From Rossellomorea sp. SC111 (GTDB lineage: Bacteria > Bacillota > Bacilli > Bacillales > Bacillaceae_B), in contig NZ_JANIOC010000015.1 in NCBI RefSeq assembly GCF_024733565.1, forward strand, positions 1-64,000: a DNA stretch of 64,000 nt. Reading direction: 5' to 3'. This document shows positions 26,344-37,307 of the stretch, piece by piece (the first letter of the stretch is position 1; each line of letters opens with the position of its first letter). The notes under the pieces were generated by a model. That model searched no databases. It was not told where the DNA came from and saw only the letters and a program-made list of their open reading frames with translations. Made by a program: the position numbers and the translations under genes.

Positions 26344-26589
26344 TATCATCACTCCTGTAATTTTTGTAAGATTCTTCTATGTGTTTAAACTCTTTTGGAG
26401 TGAGTTAAACATTCAGGCTTCCCAATTTTGAAAAACTGAAGAAACCGATGAGGATGTCTTAATAGAAAATCTTGTTTGAGCAATACTCCATCAAATATTG
26501 ATTGGATTTAATTACCACTATTTATTCAAGCGCATGAACGAAGGGAATTTAGATAAATGAAGAAATAAATGAAAAATTCTTACTTTTTA

Positions 26590-26618
26590 TTGACAGCCTC
26601 CTCTGTTTGTTATAAGTT
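26590..26618 (+). promoter_or_regulatory. Sigma-A promoter of the methionine operon
   Basis: A perfect TTGACA at 26590-26595 is followed after 17 bases by TAAGTT, a weak -10 (TATAAG at 15-base spacing overlaps it). The S-box leader starts about 30 bases downstream. Confidence 0.6.
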
Positions 26619-26650
26619 ATGGGAAAGCACTTTACAAATTCATATTGTTT

Positions 26651-26807
26651 CTTATCAAGAGAGGTAGAGGGACTGGCCCGAAGACACCTCAGCAACCAGC
26701 CAACGTTTTAGGTATGGTGCTAATTCCAGCAAGTTGATATCAACTTGGACGATAAGAGGGAGAACGAACGTACAAAACCTTCTTATTTTCATTAAGAAGG
26801 TTTTTTT
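26651..26807 (+). promoter_or_regulatory. SAM-I (S-box) riboswitch with terminator
   Basis: The aptamer runs 26651-26756: P1 CTTATC/GATAAG encloses the conserved AGAGAGGTAGAGGGACTGGC, the CAGCAACC segment, GGTGCTAATTCC and the final stem. The expression platform is the terminator AAAACCTTCTTA/TTAAGAAGGTTTT at 26774-26807. When S-adenosylmethionine is abundant transcription stops; when it is scarce the met operon is expressed. Confidence 0.97.
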
Positions 26808-26850
26808 GTTTATTCCCTTTTCGTATTCGCAGAGAGAAAAGGAGAGAAGA

Positions 26851-27975
26851 ATGTTGAAAAAACATATTGATACTTTGCTTGTCCAGGCAGGCACTCGGAG
26901 GGATCCTGCTACAGGTGCCGTCAGCCTGCCCATTCATTTATCGACAGCATATGAACATAAAGGGATCGGTGAATCCACCGGTTATGATTATACGAGAACA
27001 GGAAATCCAACCAGGACTACCCTCGAAGAAACACTGGCTCAATTGGAAGAGGGTCATAGAGGATTTGCATTCAGTTCGGGAATGGCTGCGATTCAGGCGA
27101 TCCTGGGTTTATTCGCAAGTGGCGATGAATTGATTGTATCGAAGGATCTTTACGGAGGAAGCTACCGCTTATTTGTTCAGTATGAAGCCCAATACAAAAT
27201 AAAATTTCATTTCGTTGATACAAGTGATACAGGCTCCATAGAAGAGCGAATATCGAAGGGAACCAAGGCTATTTTTCTTGAAACACCAACCAATCCATTA
27301 ATGAATGAAGCAAATATTTCTGAGATTGCCGGCATTTCAAAGAGGAATGGATTGCTCTTGATCGTCGATAATACCTTTTACACTCCTGTCCTGCAAAAAC
27401 CGCTCAAAGAGGGTGCGGACCTGGTTGTTCACAGCGCCACCAAATACTTAGGCGGCCATAATGACGTTCTGGCAGGAGTTGTCGTTGTAAACTCAGAAGA
27501 ATTGGCTGAGAGAATCTATACGATACAAAATTCGATCGGGGCAGTTCTGGCACCTTTTGATTGTTGGCTCTTAATAAGAGGGATGAAAACCCTTAGTCTC
27601 AGAATGGCTCAGCATGAAAAAAATGCAAGAGAATTAGCCCAATATCTTAAAGGGCATGATTGTGTAGCAGACGTCTTATATCCCGGTAAAGGGGGCATGC
27701 TTTCATTTCGTATAGCAAAGGAAGAATGGGTCGGTCCCTTCCTTAAACATCTGAAAGTCATTACGTTTGCTGAAAGTTTAGGGGGAGTAGAGAGCTTTAT
27801 CACTTATCCTGCGACCCAGACACATGCCGATATTCCTGAAGAAGAGCGGAAAAGACTTGGTATCTGCAACAGACTGCTCAGATTCTCTGTAGGAATTGAA
27901 TTTATTGATGACCTGATTGAAGACTTGGAGAATGTTTTTCATCAATTGGAAAAAGAGGTGTTCACGTATGAGTAA
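26851..27975 (+). CDS. metI: Cystathionine gamma-synthase / O-acetylhomoserine thiolyase
   Basis: A PLP enzyme of the Cys/Met metabolism family that joins an activated homoserine to cysteine (or sulfide) in methionine synthesis. The 374 residues match MetI of B. subtilis in length and sequence. PLP is held by Lys in HSATKYLGGHND near residue 197, with SSGMAAIQ near 79 and the tyrosine region YDYTRTGNPT. GGAGAG lies just before ATG 26851. It is the first gene of the S-box operon and overlaps metC by 8 bases. Confidence 0.95.
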   Translation: MLKKHIDTLLVQAGTRRDPATGAVSLPIHLSTAYEHKGIGESTGYDYTRTGNPTRTTLEETLAQLEEGHRGFAFSSGMAAIQAILGLFASGDELIVSKDLYGGSYRLFVQYEAQYKIKFHFVDTSDTGSIEERISKGTKAIFLETPTNPLMNEANISEIAGISKRNGLLLIVDNTFYTPVLQKPLKEGADLVVHSATKYLGGHNDVLAGVVVVNSEELAERIYTIQNSIGAVLAPFDCWLLIRGMKTLSLRMAQHEKNARELAQYLKGHDCVADVLYPGKGGMLSFRIAKEEWVGPFLKHLKVITFAESLGGVESFITYPATQTHADIPEEERKRLGICNRLLRFSVGIEFIDDLIEDLENVFHQLEKEVFTYE

Positions 27976-29152
27976 AAAACCATTTTCACTTCAGACGTCA
28001 CTCATTCATTCCCGCGGATTTGATAAAGAGACAGGTGCTGTTTCTACGCCGATTCATCATGCAACAACTTTTCATCAACAGGATTTTGATCAATACGGAA
28101 CGTACGACTACAGCCGTTCAGGCAATCCAACGAGGGAAACTGTCGAAGAAACAATTGCGGAATTAGAAGGCGGGGTAAGGGGCTTTGCCTTTTCATCCGG
28201 TATGGCGGCAATCTCCACAAGCTTTCTTTTATTATCGAGTGGCGATCACGTTCTAGTCTCGGAGGAAGTCTACGGGGGGACTTATAGGATGATCACAGAG
28301 GTCCTTACTAAGTTTGGTATAGAATACTCCTTTGTGAATATGAAGGACTTGCATGAAGTGGCTTGTGCAATTAAGCACAATACGAAGGTGATTTATATGG
28401 AAACCCCTTCGAACCCGTTATTGAATATTACGGATATTGAAGGGGTCGTGAAGCTCGCTAAGGCAAATGACTGTTTAACATTTCTAGATAATACCTTCAT
28501 GACGCCACTGCTGCAAAGGCCAATCAGTCTCGGGGTGGATGTTGTCCTGCACAGTGCGACGAAGTTTCTTGCCGGTCATAGTGACGTCTTAGCGGGTCTA
28601 GCAGTAACGGGAAATGAAGAGATTGCGGGGAAACTTGCTTTTCTGCAGAATTCCTTTGGGGCGGTGCTCGGGGTACAGGATTGCTGGCTGCTCTTAAGAG
28701 GTCTGAAAACATTGCATGTTCGATTGAAGGAATCGTCAGAGTCGGCTTATAAAATTGCAAGCTTCTTAGAAGGTAGAAAGGAAGTAGAAGAGGTGTATTA
28801 CCCGGGCTTAAGCTATCATCCAGGTCGTGAAATTCAAGTACGGCAAGCAGAGGGTCCCGGAGCGGTTCTTTCCTTCCGGTTAAAAGGGGAAGCGGAAGTG
28901 AAGCAGCTCATCAAAAATGTAAACATTCCCGTATTTGCCGTCAGTTTAGGAGCTGTTGAATCGATCCTCTCCTATCCATCAAGAATGTCACATGCTTCTA
29001 TGCCTGAGGCTGAAAGGGAAAGAAGGGGGATTACAGATGGATTACTGCGCTTATCCGTCGGCCTTGAAAACGTGGATGAATTAGTGAAGGACCTTCAAAA
29101 CGGTTTGGATAGTATACAAAAAATCAATCGAAACAACGTGATAAATTTGTAA
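27968..29152 (+). CDS. metC: Cystathionine beta-lyase
   Basis: MetC cleaves cystathionine to homocysteine, pyruvate and ammonia. The 394-residue PLP enzyme shows YDYSRSGNPTRETVE near residue 48 and the Schiff-base Lys in HSATKFLAGHSDV near 198. It is a paralogue of the upstream metI, and the metI-metC order matches B. subtilis. ATG 27968 has AGAGGTG upstream and overlaps the metI stop, so the two are translationally coupled; the frame open since 27917 is just the region before the start. Confidence 0.95.
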   Translation: MSKKPFSLQTSLIHSRGFDKETGAVSTPIHHATTFHQQDFDQYGTYDYSRSGNPTRETVEETIAELEGGVRGFAFSSGMAAISTSFLLLSSGDHVLVSEEVYGGTYRMITEVLTKFGIEYSFVNMKDLHEVACAIKHNTKVIYMETPSNPLLNITDIEGVVKLAKANDCLTFLDNTFMTPLLQRPISLGVDVVLHSATKFLAGHSDVLAGLAVTGNEEIAGKLAFLQNSFGAVLGVQDCWLLLRGLKTLHVRLKESSESAYKIASFLEGRKEVEEVYYPGLSYHPGREIQVRQAEGPGAVLSFRLKGEAEVKQLIKNVNIPVFAVSLGAVESILSYPSRMSHASMPEAERERRGITDGLLRLSVGLENVDELVKDLQNGLDSIQKINRNNVINL

Positions 29153-29167
29153 AGGGGGAGGAAGCCA

Positions 29168-31018
29168 ATGAAGCCGTTGCTGGAAGCATTGAAAGAGAGG
29201 ATCTTGATTGCAGATGGAGCAATTGGAACATTGTTGTATTCATATGGAGTGGACAGATGCTTTGAAGAACTGAATCTTTCTCATCCAAATGAAGTGTTGA
29301 AAGTCCATAAAGAGTATATCCAAGCAGGAGCAGAGATTATCCAGACCAATACGTATGGGGCCAATTATCAAAAGCTTTCGAGATACGGACTGGAGGATTC
29401 CGTTAAAGAAATAAATACAGCTGCAGTTCGTCTCGCTAAAAAAGCTGCAGGTGAAAGCATTTATATTCTCGGCACCATAGGTGGCATCAGAGGCATTAAA
29501 CAAAATGTGTCGCTGGAAGAGATCAAGAGGAGCTTTAGGGAACAACTTTACTGTTTATTATTAGAGGGCGTCGACGGCATTCTGTTAGAAACCTATTATG
29601 ATTTCGAGGAACTGACCACCGTGCTGAACATTGTCAAACGTGAAGCCGATATTCCTGTCATTGCCCAAGTTTCCCTGCACGAAACGGGGGTGCTTCAAAA
29701 TGGAATGGAACTCAAAGAGGCTCTTCAGCAATTGGAGTTACTGGGGGCAGATGTTGTCGGCATCAATTGCCGAATGGGACCATTTCATATGGTGAATTCA
29801 TTAGAGGAAGTTCTCATACCGAAAAGGGCATTTCTATCCGTTTATCCGAACGCAAGTCTGCCAAACTATGAAGAAGGCCGATTCTATTACTCTGCTGAGC
29901 CAGATTACTTTGGGGATATCAGTAATGAACTGCGGCTCCAGGGTGCGAGAATCATTGGGGGTTGTTGTGGAACCACTCCCGATCACATTCGTTCTGTAGC
30001 TTCCCGGTTGAAAAGCAGGGAGCCTGTAATAGAAAAAGAGGTAAAAAAGAAAAAAGTAGTTCAGTTATCTTCCCCATCCATCAATGGAAGTTTACTGCAT
30101 AAGCAAGTAAGAGAAAAGAAAACGATCATCGTTGAACTCGACCCACCAAAGCATCTCGACACGAAATTGTTCTTCCAGGGAGCGGCTGCACTTAAAGAAG
30201 CCGGCATTGACGCGCTCACCCTTGCAGACAATCCGTTGGCATCGCCGCGAATTAGTAATGACGCGATCGGGAGCCTGGTGAAGTCGAAACACGATCTTAC
30301 ACCTCTCGTTCACATCACTTGCCGTGATCGAAACCTGATCGGTCTTCAATCCCATTTAATGGGCTTACACACATTAGGAATCCACAATCTATTAGCGATA
30401 ACCGGTGATCCTGCCAAGATCGGTGATTTTCCCGGTGCTGCATCTGTATATGATCTTTCTTCCCTGGAACTAATTGAACTCATTAAACAGAACAATGAGG
30501 GGATATCGTTTTCCGGCAAATCACTCCGGGAACGCACTCAATTTTCAGTAGGGGCAGCCTTTAATCCGAACTTCCGGCATTTAGACGCTTCTGTAAAAAG
30601 GCTTGAGAAGAAAAAGAAAGCCGGTGCCGACTATTTCATTTCTCAACCGATATTTGGGAAGGAGCAGCTGATTCAAGTACATGAAGCGACAAAGCATCTG
30701 GATGTTCCGGTCTTCATCGGAATCATGCCGTTGATCAGCTCAAGAAATGCAGAATTTCTCCATCATGAAGTGCCTGGAATCAACGTGCCGGAAGAAACGA
30801 GACAAAGAATGAAGGATGCTGGAAATGATCCTGTCATAGCCAGATCAGTCGGAATGGAGATAGCCAAAGGCTTACTGGATACTGCAATAGAACTGTTTAA
30901 TGGCATTTATCTCATCACACCTTTTGTTCGATTTGATATGAGCATTGAACTGATTCATCATATACAGGAGAAAACCAACACAGAAAGAGAGGTTCCCTAT
31001 GGCCATCACATTGTTTGA
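29168..31018 (+). CDS. yitJ: Bifunctional homocysteine S-methyltransferase / methylenetetrahydrofolate reductase
   Basis: A 616-residue fusion. The N-terminal half (about 1-280) is a homocysteine methyltransferase domain opening with [11 protein letters not shown] and ending in the zinc site [11 protein letters not shown]. The C-terminal half (about 310-610) is a MetF-like FAD domain with [19 protein letters not shown] and FISQPIFG. It supplies methyltetrahydrofolate for MetH. The domain order equals YitJ of B. subtilis. GGGGGAGGAAG precedes the ATG. It overlaps metH by 20 bases. Confidence 0.94.
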   Translation: MKPLLEALKERILIADGAIGTLLYSYGVDRCFEELNLSHPNEVLKVHKEYIQAGAEIIQTNTYGANYQKLSRYGLEDSVKEINTAAVRLAKKAAGESIYILGTIGGIRGIKQNVSLEEIKRSFREQLYCLLLEGVDGILLETYYDFEELTTVLNIVKREADIPVIAQVSLHETGVLQNGMELKEALQQLELLGADVVGINCRMGPFHMVNSLEEVLIPKRAFLSVYPNASLPNYEEGRFYYSAEPDYFGDISNELRLQGARIIGGCCGTTPDHIRSVASRLKSREPVIEKEVKKKKVVQLSSPSINGSLLHKQVREKKTIIVELDPPKHLDTKLFFQGAAALKEAGIDALTLADNPLASPRISNDAIGSLVKSKHDLTPLVHITCRDRNLIGLQSHLMGLHTLGIHNLLAITGDPAKIGDFPGAASVYDLSSLELIELIKQNNEGISFSGKSLRERTQFSVGAAFNPNFRHLDASVKRLEKKKKAGADYFISQPIFGKEQLIQVHEATKHLDVPVFIGIMPLISSRNAEFLHHEVPGINVPEETRQRMKDAGNDPVIARSVGMEIAKGLLDTAIELFNGIYLITPFVRFDMSIELIHHIQEKTNTEREVPYGHHIV

Positions 31019-34000
31019 AGAACAGCTTAGAAAAAAAATACTCGTACTTGATGGAGCAATGGGGACGATGCTTCAACAAGCGAACTTATCCCCAGAGGAT
31101 TTCGGTGGAGAGGAACTTGAAGGGTGTAATGAAAACCTTGTATTAACAGCGCCGGAAGTAATCTATCAGATTCACCTGGAATATTTGAAAGCAGGGGCTG
31201 ATATGATTGAAACGAATACATTTGGCGCAACCCCGATCGTTCTGGACGAATATGATTTAGGGTATAAAGCATACGAAATAAACAAAGTAGCGGCTGAAAT
31301 CGCCAGGAAAGCAGTAGAAGATGTCTCAACTTCCGAATGGCCAAGATTCGTCGCGGGATCGCTTGGTCCCACTACGAAAACCTTATCCGTAACAGGTGGA
31401 GTAAGCTTTGATGAACTAGCAGACAACTACCGTGTTCAAGCAGAGGGTCTTCTCGATGGAGGGGTTGATGTTCTGTTACTTGAAACAAGTCAGGATGCTT
31501 TAAATGTAAAAGCGGCGAACCTCGGAATTCGAGGGGCTTTTGAATCCAGAGGGAAGGAAATCCCGATTTTGTTATCCGGTACCATTGAGCCTATGGGCAC
31601 CACACTCGCCGGACAAACAATCGACTCATTTTATTTATCACTTGAACATTTAAACCCTTTGGTCGTTGGTCTGAATTGTGCAACAGGTCCAGAATTTATG
31701 CGTGACCATATCCGTACATTATCGGATTTAGCCACCACCTATGTAAGCTGTTATCCAAATGCCGGACTCCCCGATGAAGAAGGGAATTATAATGAGACAG
31801 CTGATTCACTCAGTGCTAAGATGAAAGGATTTGCAGAGAAAGGCTGGCTGAATCTTGTTGGGGGGTGCTGTGGAACGACCCCGGAGCATATCCGTGCTCT
31901 TTCAGAGGTGGTGAAGGGATTCCCGCCTCGTACACCGAAAGAATCTCATCCCCATGCGGTTTCGGGAATTGAAGCCTTCATCTATGAAGATGAAGACAGA
32001 AGACCGATTCTGGTCGGAGAACGCACGAATGTCATCGGTTCCCGAAAATTCAAACGATTGATTGCAGAGAATAAGATAGAGGAAGCGTCAGAGATTGCAA
32101 GGGCACAAGTGAAAAATGGGGCACAGGTAATCGACATCTGCCTTGCCGACCCCGATCGTGAAGAAGTAGAGGACATGAATGTTTTTATTCAGGAAGTTGT
32201 GAAGAAAGTGAAAGTTCCACTAGTCATCGATTCAACGGATGAGAAGGTGCTGGAGGCAGCTTTAAAATTTTCTCAAGTGAAAGTGATTATTAATTCAATT
32301 AATCTGGAAGACGGGGAAGAGAGATTTGAGAAGGTCGCTAAACTGATGAAAGCCTACGGAGCTGCAGTGGTGGTCGGGACGATTGATGAAAAGGGAATGG
32401 GTGTCTCAGTAGAGCGTAAGGTGGACATTGCCCTTCGTTCCCATAGACTGTTAACGGAGAAATATGGGATAGCTTCTGAAGACATCATCTTTGACCCTCT
32501 CGTATTCCCTGTCGGCACGGGCGATCAGCAATATATAGGGTCGGCCAATAGCACCGTGGAAGGGATTAAAAAGATTAAAGAAGCATTACCGGACTGCCCT
32601 CACATACTTGGAGTCAGTAATGTTTCATTCGGGCTGCCTCCTGTAGGAAGAGAAGTACTTAATGCAGTGTATCTTTATCACTGTACAAAGGCGGGGCTCG
32701 ACTATGCCATAGTGAACACGGAAAAGTTAGAGCGCTTTGCTTCTATTCCTCAAAAAGAAGTCCGAATGGCTGAGAAACTACTATTTGAGACGACGGATGA
32801 AACCCTTGCTGAATTTACAGCATTCTATAGGGGGAAAAAGAAAGAAGTAAAGGTACCTGTCAACACTATGACTCTAGAAGAAAGATTGGCTCATTATGTG
32901 GTGGAAGGGACGAAGGAAGGACTGATTCCTGATTTAAACATCGCTTTGAAAAAATATGACGCTCCTCTTGAAATCATCAATGGCCCCCTTATGGCCGGAA
33001 TGAGTGAAGTCGGAAGATTATTTAATGATAACCAGCTGATTGTTGCGGAGGTATTACAGAGTGCCGAAGTCATGAAAGCGTCCGTTGCCCATTTGGAACC
33101 GCATATGGAACAAACGGAAAGTTCATCTTCGAAGGGCAAGGTGATCTTAGCTACGGTTAAGGGGGATGTTCATGATATCGGTAAGAATCTCGTAGATATT
33201 ATCCTAAGTAATAATGGATATAATGTGATTGATTTAGGCATTAAAGTAACACCTCAGGAACTGATCGGAGTCATACGGGAAGAGAAGCCCGATATCGTAG
33301 GTTTGTCCGGACTCCTCGTGAAGTCTGCACAACAAATGGTCATTACTGCTCAAGATTTAAAGCTGGCCGGTATTTCAGTTCCTCTTGTAGTAGGAGGTGC
33401 AGCCCTCACCAGAAAGTTCACTACAAACAAAATCGGCAGGGAATACGATGGGCTGGTCCTTTATGCAAAGGATGCAATGGATGGGTTGAGTATTATGAAT
33501 GGAATTCAACATGAAGAAACAAGGCTTCAACTGGAAGAGGAAAGCCGTGAGAAACAAAGCAGGCTCGTAGTACATGACGAATCGCCTAGTCGAGGTTCAT
33601 CATCCGTTGCGGTGAAAGCACGTTCCGCCATATCAACTGATGTTAAGGTTCATGTTCCGCCAGACTTGATTCCACATACTATAAAAGAATTTTCTCTGGA
33701 TCAAATCCAGCCCTATATCAATCAGCAAATGCTGCTTGGACATCATTTAGGCATAAAAGGGAAGATTTCAAGATTGCTGGAAGAAGGGGATAAACGAACT
33801 ATCAGCTTGAAAGCCGTTACGGATGAGTTGTTCCAAAAAGCAAAAAGAGAAGGAATGATCCATGCATCTGCACGTTATCAATTCTTTCCAGCCCAGTCAG
33901 ATGGTGAAGATGTAGTTATTTATCACCCGGAACATCCATCTTCAGAAATGGAACGCTTTCATTTCCCGAGGCAATCTGGGAATCAGCATCTGTGTTTAGC

Positions 34001-34445
34001 TGATTACTTGAAATCAGTTGAAAGTGGTGAAATGGATTATGTCGGATTCTTCGCCGTAACGGCCGGCGTGAAAATCAGGCAGTGGGCCAAGGAGTTGAAA
34101 GAAGAAGGGAGGTTCCTGGAAAGTCACGCATTGCAGGCCATTGCCTTGGAAACGGCAGAAGGACTGGCTGAAAGAGTTCATGAAATGATGAGAAGCAGAT
34201 GGGGTTTCCCGGATCCCGTAGACTTTACGATGCAGGACCGTTTCCGTACCCATTATCAAGGTCAACGTTTTTCATTTGGGTATCCTGCGTGTCCCGAACT
34301 GGAGGATCAGAAGAAGCTGTTTAAGCTTATCCAACCCGAAGAAATTGGGATCCAACTAACAGACGGATGCATGATGGAACCTGAAGCATCGGTAACAGCG
34401 ATGGTCTTCGCTCATCCGGAAGCAAGATATTTTAATGTATTGTGA
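30999..34445 (+). CDS. metH: Cobalamin-dependent methionine synthase
   Basis: MetH transfers the methyl group of methyltetrahydrofolate to homocysteine through cobalamin. All modules are present in 1148 residues: a homocysteine domain with [11 protein letters not shown] near 290, a pterin-binding domain starting [15 protein letters not shown] near 335, a cobalamin cap plus B12 domain with the ligand histidine in [10 protein letters not shown] near 726, and the SAM-dependent reactivation domain at the C-terminus ([14 protein letters not shown]). GAGAGG precedes the ATG. As the last gene of the S-box operon it is expected to be induced by SAM starvation. Activity depends on vitamin B12. Confidence 0.97.
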   Translation: MAITLFEEQLRKKILVLDGAMGTMLQQANLSPEDFGGEELEGCNENLVLTAPEVIYQIHLEYLKAGADMIETNTFGATPIVLDEYDLGYKAYEINKVAAEIARKAVEDVSTSEWPRFVAGSLGPTTKTLSVTGGVSFDELADNYRVQAEGLLDGGVDVLLLETSQDALNVKAANLGIRGAFESRGKEIPILLSGTIEPMGTTLAGQTIDSFYLSLEHLNPLVVGLNCATGPEFMRDHIRTLSDLATTYVSCYPNAGLPDEEGNYNETADSLSAKMKGFAEKGWLNLVGGCCGTTPEHIRALSEVVKGFPPRTPKESHPHAVSGIEAFIYEDEDRRPILVGERTNVIGSRKFKRLIAENKIEEASEIARAQVKNGAQVIDICLADPDREEVEDMNVFIQEVVKKVKVPLVIDSTDEKVLEAALKFSQVKVIINSINLEDGEERFEKVAKLMKAYGAAVVVGTIDEKGMGVSVERKVDIALRSHRLLTEKYGIASEDIIFDPLVFPVGTGDQQYIGSANSTVEGIKKIKEALPDCPHILGVSNVSFGLPPVGREVLNAVYLYHCTKAGLDYAIVNTEKLERFASIPQKEVRMAEKLLFETTDETLAEFTAFYRGKKKEVKVPVNTMTLEERLAHYVVEGTKEGLIPDLNIALKKYDAPLEIINGPLMAGMSEVGRLFNDNQLIVAEVLQSAEVMKASVAHLEPHMEQTESSSSKGKVILATVKGDVHDIGKNLVDIILSNNGYNVIDLGIKVTPQELIGVIREEKPDIVGLSGLLVKSAQQMVITAQDLKLAGISVPLVVGGAALTRKFTTNKIGREYDGLVLYAKDAMDGLSIMNGIQHEETRLQLEEESREKQSRLVVHDESPSRGSSSVAVKARSAISTDVKVHVPPDLIPHTIKEFSLDQIQPYINQQMLLGHHLGIKGKISRLLEEGDKRTISLKAVTDELFQKAKREGMIHASARYQFFPAQSDGEDVVIYHPEHPSSEMERFHFPRQSGNQHLCLADYLKSVESGEMDYVGFFAVTAGVKIRQWAKELKEEGRFLESHALQAIALETAEGLAERVHEMMRSRWGFPDPVDFTMQDRFRTHYQGQRFSFGYPACPELEDQKKLFKLIQPEEIGIQLTDGCMMEPEASVTAMVFAHPEARYFNVL

Positions 34446-34455
34446 TCGTCTAATT

Positions 34456-34492
34456 AAAAAGGCAACTTCCGGAAAATGGAGTTGCCTTTTTA
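34456..34492 (+). terminator. Rho-independent terminator after metH
   Basis: AAAAAGGCAACT pairs with AGTTGCCTTTTT and closes the methionine operon. Confidence 0.92.
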
Positions 34493-34620
34493 AATTTATT
34501 TTTTTATGTTAGACGGTAGTCCGCTATTCAAAATAATGAAGGATATTTTGGCAATGACAGAACGGAACGTTAGAGATGAAGGGAAATCGGCTGGTAGAGT
34601 AATAAAGGGGAACCACAGAG

Positions 34621-34818
34621 TTAGAAAGAGTGATCTTCTGCTTTTACACTTTGATTACTAAACTTTGTTTCAAGTATTTCGAGGATCTTTTCTTCGGAAA
34701 ATCCTGTAATCATCGTTAGATTAAGTAAACTGGGCTTGAGACCTATTGTCTCACAAAAATGATAGGCACTTTGGATAGCAAGTGTTTCGATACACTTCCT
34801 GGTCAGTTTGTTATTCAT
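34621..34818 (-). CDS. Small hypothetical protein, possible HTH, 65 aa
   Basis: A 65-residue soluble protein, mostly helical, containing LNLTMITGFSEEKILEILET, which could be a helix-turn-helix-like segment but is not convincing enough to name. ATG 34818 is preceded by GAGAG (close) and GGGAG (farther); TTG 34836 is an in-frame alternative. It is isolated on the minus strand between metH and the RsbR-like gene. No family recognised. Confidence 0.5.
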   Translation of the reverse strand: MNNKLTRKCIETLAIQSAYHFCETIGLKPSLLNLTMITGFSEEKILEILETKFSNQSVKAEDHSF

Positions 34819-35287
34819 TCTCTCATCAGCTCCCAACTATTTTGACATATGACTCAGTAGTAAGAATACGACATCATATTAAGATCAGAGGTTGGTGTCT
34901 AATAGGAGATCCCTATACATCAATATAGTATATCGAGACATACCCTTGCTGCCTGTTTCTCTGCTAATACCCCCATTATACACTTTATATTGTGAATTGT
35001 AGAGGGTATTTACAATTTAATGTAATATTATTTGAAAATGCTCATTATTCACACTTTGATATTATTCATTAAATGAGCCGCTTTTTTACCCTGACATTTC
35101 AAATTGTATTCATTCCCCGGGTATGCTCTGAATGACATTGTTGCATGAATGTGTTATATAATAAAAGGAGATGTAAGATAGTTTTGAAAATTTTACTTGA
35201 GAAGAGTATGATTTCCCGACTACTCATAACGTCAGTTAGGGAAGAGGAAACGGAACATTTTGATGGATATTATAGGAGGAATCATAC
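34819..35287. other. Gene-free AT-rich stretch
   Basis: This 469-base interval holds no open frame with a ribosome binding site and no clear hairpin terminator. GGGTAT occurs at 35004 and 35119, resembling a sigma-B -10 element, but neither has an upstream GTTTAA at the right distance. The promoter of the RsbR-like gene presumably lies in its right half. Confidence 0.4.
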
Positions 35288-36130
35288 ATGCATAGGAACA
35301 AAGAAGTACATACATTTTTATTGAGTAAGGCTCGTCAATTAACAGATGAATGGTATGACTCATTGGATAAAAATACAACTGGCGGGGTTTACTCTTCCAC
35401 TGACCCGAAAGTGATTGAAGCATTGAAACAACAAAACTTTGATTTCCACGGAATCCTCTGCAACATATTTGCGGAAGATAGAGAAACGTTTAGTAAGAAA
35501 ATTGATGAATGGGTGTCAAAACTGGCAAATGATAAGGAACATTTAAATACGCCAACCCATTTTATACTCAAGGAATTTATGAGGGTGAGAAATCAATACC
35601 TGGACTTCATAAAAGAATATGCGGATTCTCATTTGGATGAGGGGATATTCGATCAGTTCAATTTGTGGAGCAATGTAATCATAGAAGCATTTGACCGGGT
35701 CATGATGCGTTTTGTCGAGCTACAATCTGAAGTCATGAAACAGCAGCTCCAGAATCAACAGGAAATCATAAATGAACTAAGCTCGCCCGTCATCAGTTTG
35801 AATTCACATACTGCTTTGTTGCCTCTTGTAGGTAACATCGACCCTTCAAGAGCAGAACTGATTTTAGAAAATGCGTTGGACCAATGTGTGAACATGGAAG
35901 TTTCCCAATTGTTCATCGATTTATCCGGTGTCGTTTTAATTGATACGATGGTAGCCCATCAAATTTTTCAGCTAATCGACGCACTTCAATTGATTGGGGT
36001 GAAACCAATTCTTTCCGGACTGCGACCTGAAATTGCTCAAACAGCGGTTCAACTTGGATTGAATTTTGAAAACCTCACCATTACCTCCACCTTGTCACAA
36101 GCTTTAACAATCAAAAACAATGAAGTATAA
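35288..36130 (+). CDS. RsbR-family stressosome protein (RsbRD/YqhA-like)
   Basis: A 280-residue stressosome co-antagonist. The N-terminal part (about 1-150) is a helical globin-like sensor dimer of the YqhA/RsbRD kind (LSKARQLTDEWYDSL). The C-terminal STAS domain (about 165-280) contains DLSGVVLIDTMVAHQIF near 220, with the Thr phosphorylated by RsbT in RsbR relatives, and LSGLRPEIAQTAV. Such proteins assemble with RsbS to hold RsbT and feed the sigma-B general stress response. GGAGGA precedes the ATG and a terminator follows. RsbS and RsbT are not in this window. Confidence 0.9.
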   Translation: MHRNKEVHTFLLSKARQLTDEWYDSLDKNTTGGVYSSTDPKVIEALKQQNFDFHGILCNIFAEDRETFSKKIDEWVSKLANDKEHLNTPTHFILKEFMRVRNQYLDFIKEYADSHLDEGIFDQFNLWSNVIIEAFDRVMMRFVELQSEVMKQQLQNQQEIINELSSPVISLNSHTALLPLVGNIDPSRAELILENALDQCVNMEVSQLFIDLSGVVLIDTMVAHQIFQLIDALQLIGVKPILSGLRPEIAQTAVQLGLNFENLTITSTLSQALTIKNNEV

Positions 36131-36141
36131 TCCAACAGATT

Positions 36142-36184
36142 AAAAGCATCTTTACACTGAGTACTGTGTATGGATGCTTTTTTT
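36142..36184 (+). terminator. Rho-independent terminator after the RsbR-like gene
   Basis: AAAAGCATC pairs with GATGCTTTT with a smaller ACAC/TGTG stem inside, followed by T residues. Confidence 0.8.
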
Positions 36185-36237
36185 ACTTTGGGATCAATCA
36201 TATTCACTTAAATATGAGATGATAAAACTCTGAAATA

Positions 36238-36273
36238 AAATATCTTGAATTAAAGATATTTATCGTGTATGAT
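36238..36273 (+). promoter_or_regulatory. mhqOD promoter with MhqR-type operator
   Basis: The palindrome AAATATCTTGAATTAAAGATATTT (36238-36261, nine-base arms AAATATCTT/AAAGATATT and a central GAATT) resembles the MhqR box of B. subtilis, whose core is ATCTCGAATTCGAGAT. It overlaps the -35 TTGAAT (36245-36250), followed after 17 bases by -10 TATGAT (36268-36273). Repressor binding would block RNA polymerase. The mhqR gene is not seen in the window. Confidence 0.75.
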
Positions 36274-36313
36274 ACATTTATAAGGTAATACTATCTCTTA
36301 AGGAGTGAAAAAG

Positions 36314-37294
36314 ATGAACCTAAAACCATTAAAAGGGCAGCATCACGTTTCTGCCATAACAGCAAATGCAAAGAAAAACTATGAATTTTATACAAAAACC
36401 CTGGGATTAAGATTAGTGAAAAAATCCATAAATCAAGACGATACCTCTGTTTATCACCTTTTTTATGCAGATGAAAGAGGGAATCCAGGGACGGACCTTA
36501 CATTCTTTGAGATTCCACATGCAGGACACACGTATAAAGGCACGAACAGTATTTCATTGACGGCACTAAGGGTGAACACAGATGAGGCATTGTCTTATTG
36601 GAAAAAGCGTTTTGAAGAGAAGGGTGTCGATCATGACCCTATTTCTCACTACACCGGACGGTCTACTTTACGTTTCCGTGATTTCGAAGGTCAGCGGTTG
36701 ATGCTAGTATCTGATGAAACGAATGAAGGAGTACCGGGTGGTAAGCCCTGGGATAAGAGTCCAGTTCCAGTTGAACATGGGGTTGTCGGTTTAGGTCCCA
36801 TCACTTTAACCGTCGCACGTGGGGAGAGTACAGCTGGTGTGCTGAAAGATGTCCTAGGCTTTAAAGAAATTGGGAGCTTTCCTTCTGATATAGAAGGCCA
36901 GGCTGACATCCGTGTATTTGAAACAGGGAAAGGCGGAACCGGTGGAGAAGTGTATCTTGAAGAAAGAAATGATCTGCCCCAGGAAAGACCGGGAAGAGGA
37001 AGTGTTCACCACGTGGCATTCAGGGTGGAAGATGAAACAGAGTTGCAAAAATGGGTAGGGTGGATAACAGAAAACCGCCTGCCGAATTCAGGTTTTGTGG
37101 AGCGATACTATTTCCGTTCCCTCTATTTCCGGGAACCAAATGGTATTCTATTCGAACTTGCAACAGATGGTCCGGGCTTTGAAACTGATGAGGACTTTGA
37201 TGCTTTAGGACAAAATTTATCTCTTCCACCATATTTCGAAGCTCAAAGGGAATCCATTGAAGCGAAACTGAAACCATTGGATACGAAAGAATAA
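36314..37294 (+). CDS. mhqO: Ring-cleaving dioxygenase MhqO-type (glyoxalase fold)
   Basis: A 326-residue vicinal-oxygen-chelate dioxygenase made of two glyoxalase-like modules. Metal ligands lie in GQHHVSAIT near residue 9 and in SVHHVAFRV near 226, with Glu in GILFELATD near 276. The close similarity to MhqO suggests thiol-independent detoxification of quinones and hydroquinones. ATG 36314 is 8 bases from AGGAG; GTG 36305 overlaps the site. It is in an operon with the mhqD-like gene 13 bases downstream. Confidence 0.92.
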   Translation: MNLKPLKGQHHVSAITANAKKNYEFYTKTLGLRLVKKSINQDDTSVYHLFYADERGNPGTDLTFFEIPHAGHTYKGTNSISLTALRVNTDEALSYWKKRFEEKGVDHDPISHYTGRSTLRFRDFEGQRLMLVSDETNEGVPGGKPWDKSPVPVEHGVVGLGPITLTVARGESTAGVLKDVLGFKEIGSFPSDIEGQADIRVFETGKGGTGGEVYLEERNDLPQERPGRGSVHHVAFRVEDETELQKWVGWITENRLPNSGFVERYYFRSLYFREPNGILFELATDGPGFETDEDFDALGQNLSLPPYFEAQRESIEAKLKPLDTKE

Positions 37295-37307
37295 GGAGGA
37301 CAATCTC

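Noticed and set aside
35004..35124. Sigma-B promoter for the RsbR-like gene
   Set aside because: GGGTAT boxes occur, but no GTTTAA-like -35 lies 12-15 bases upstream.
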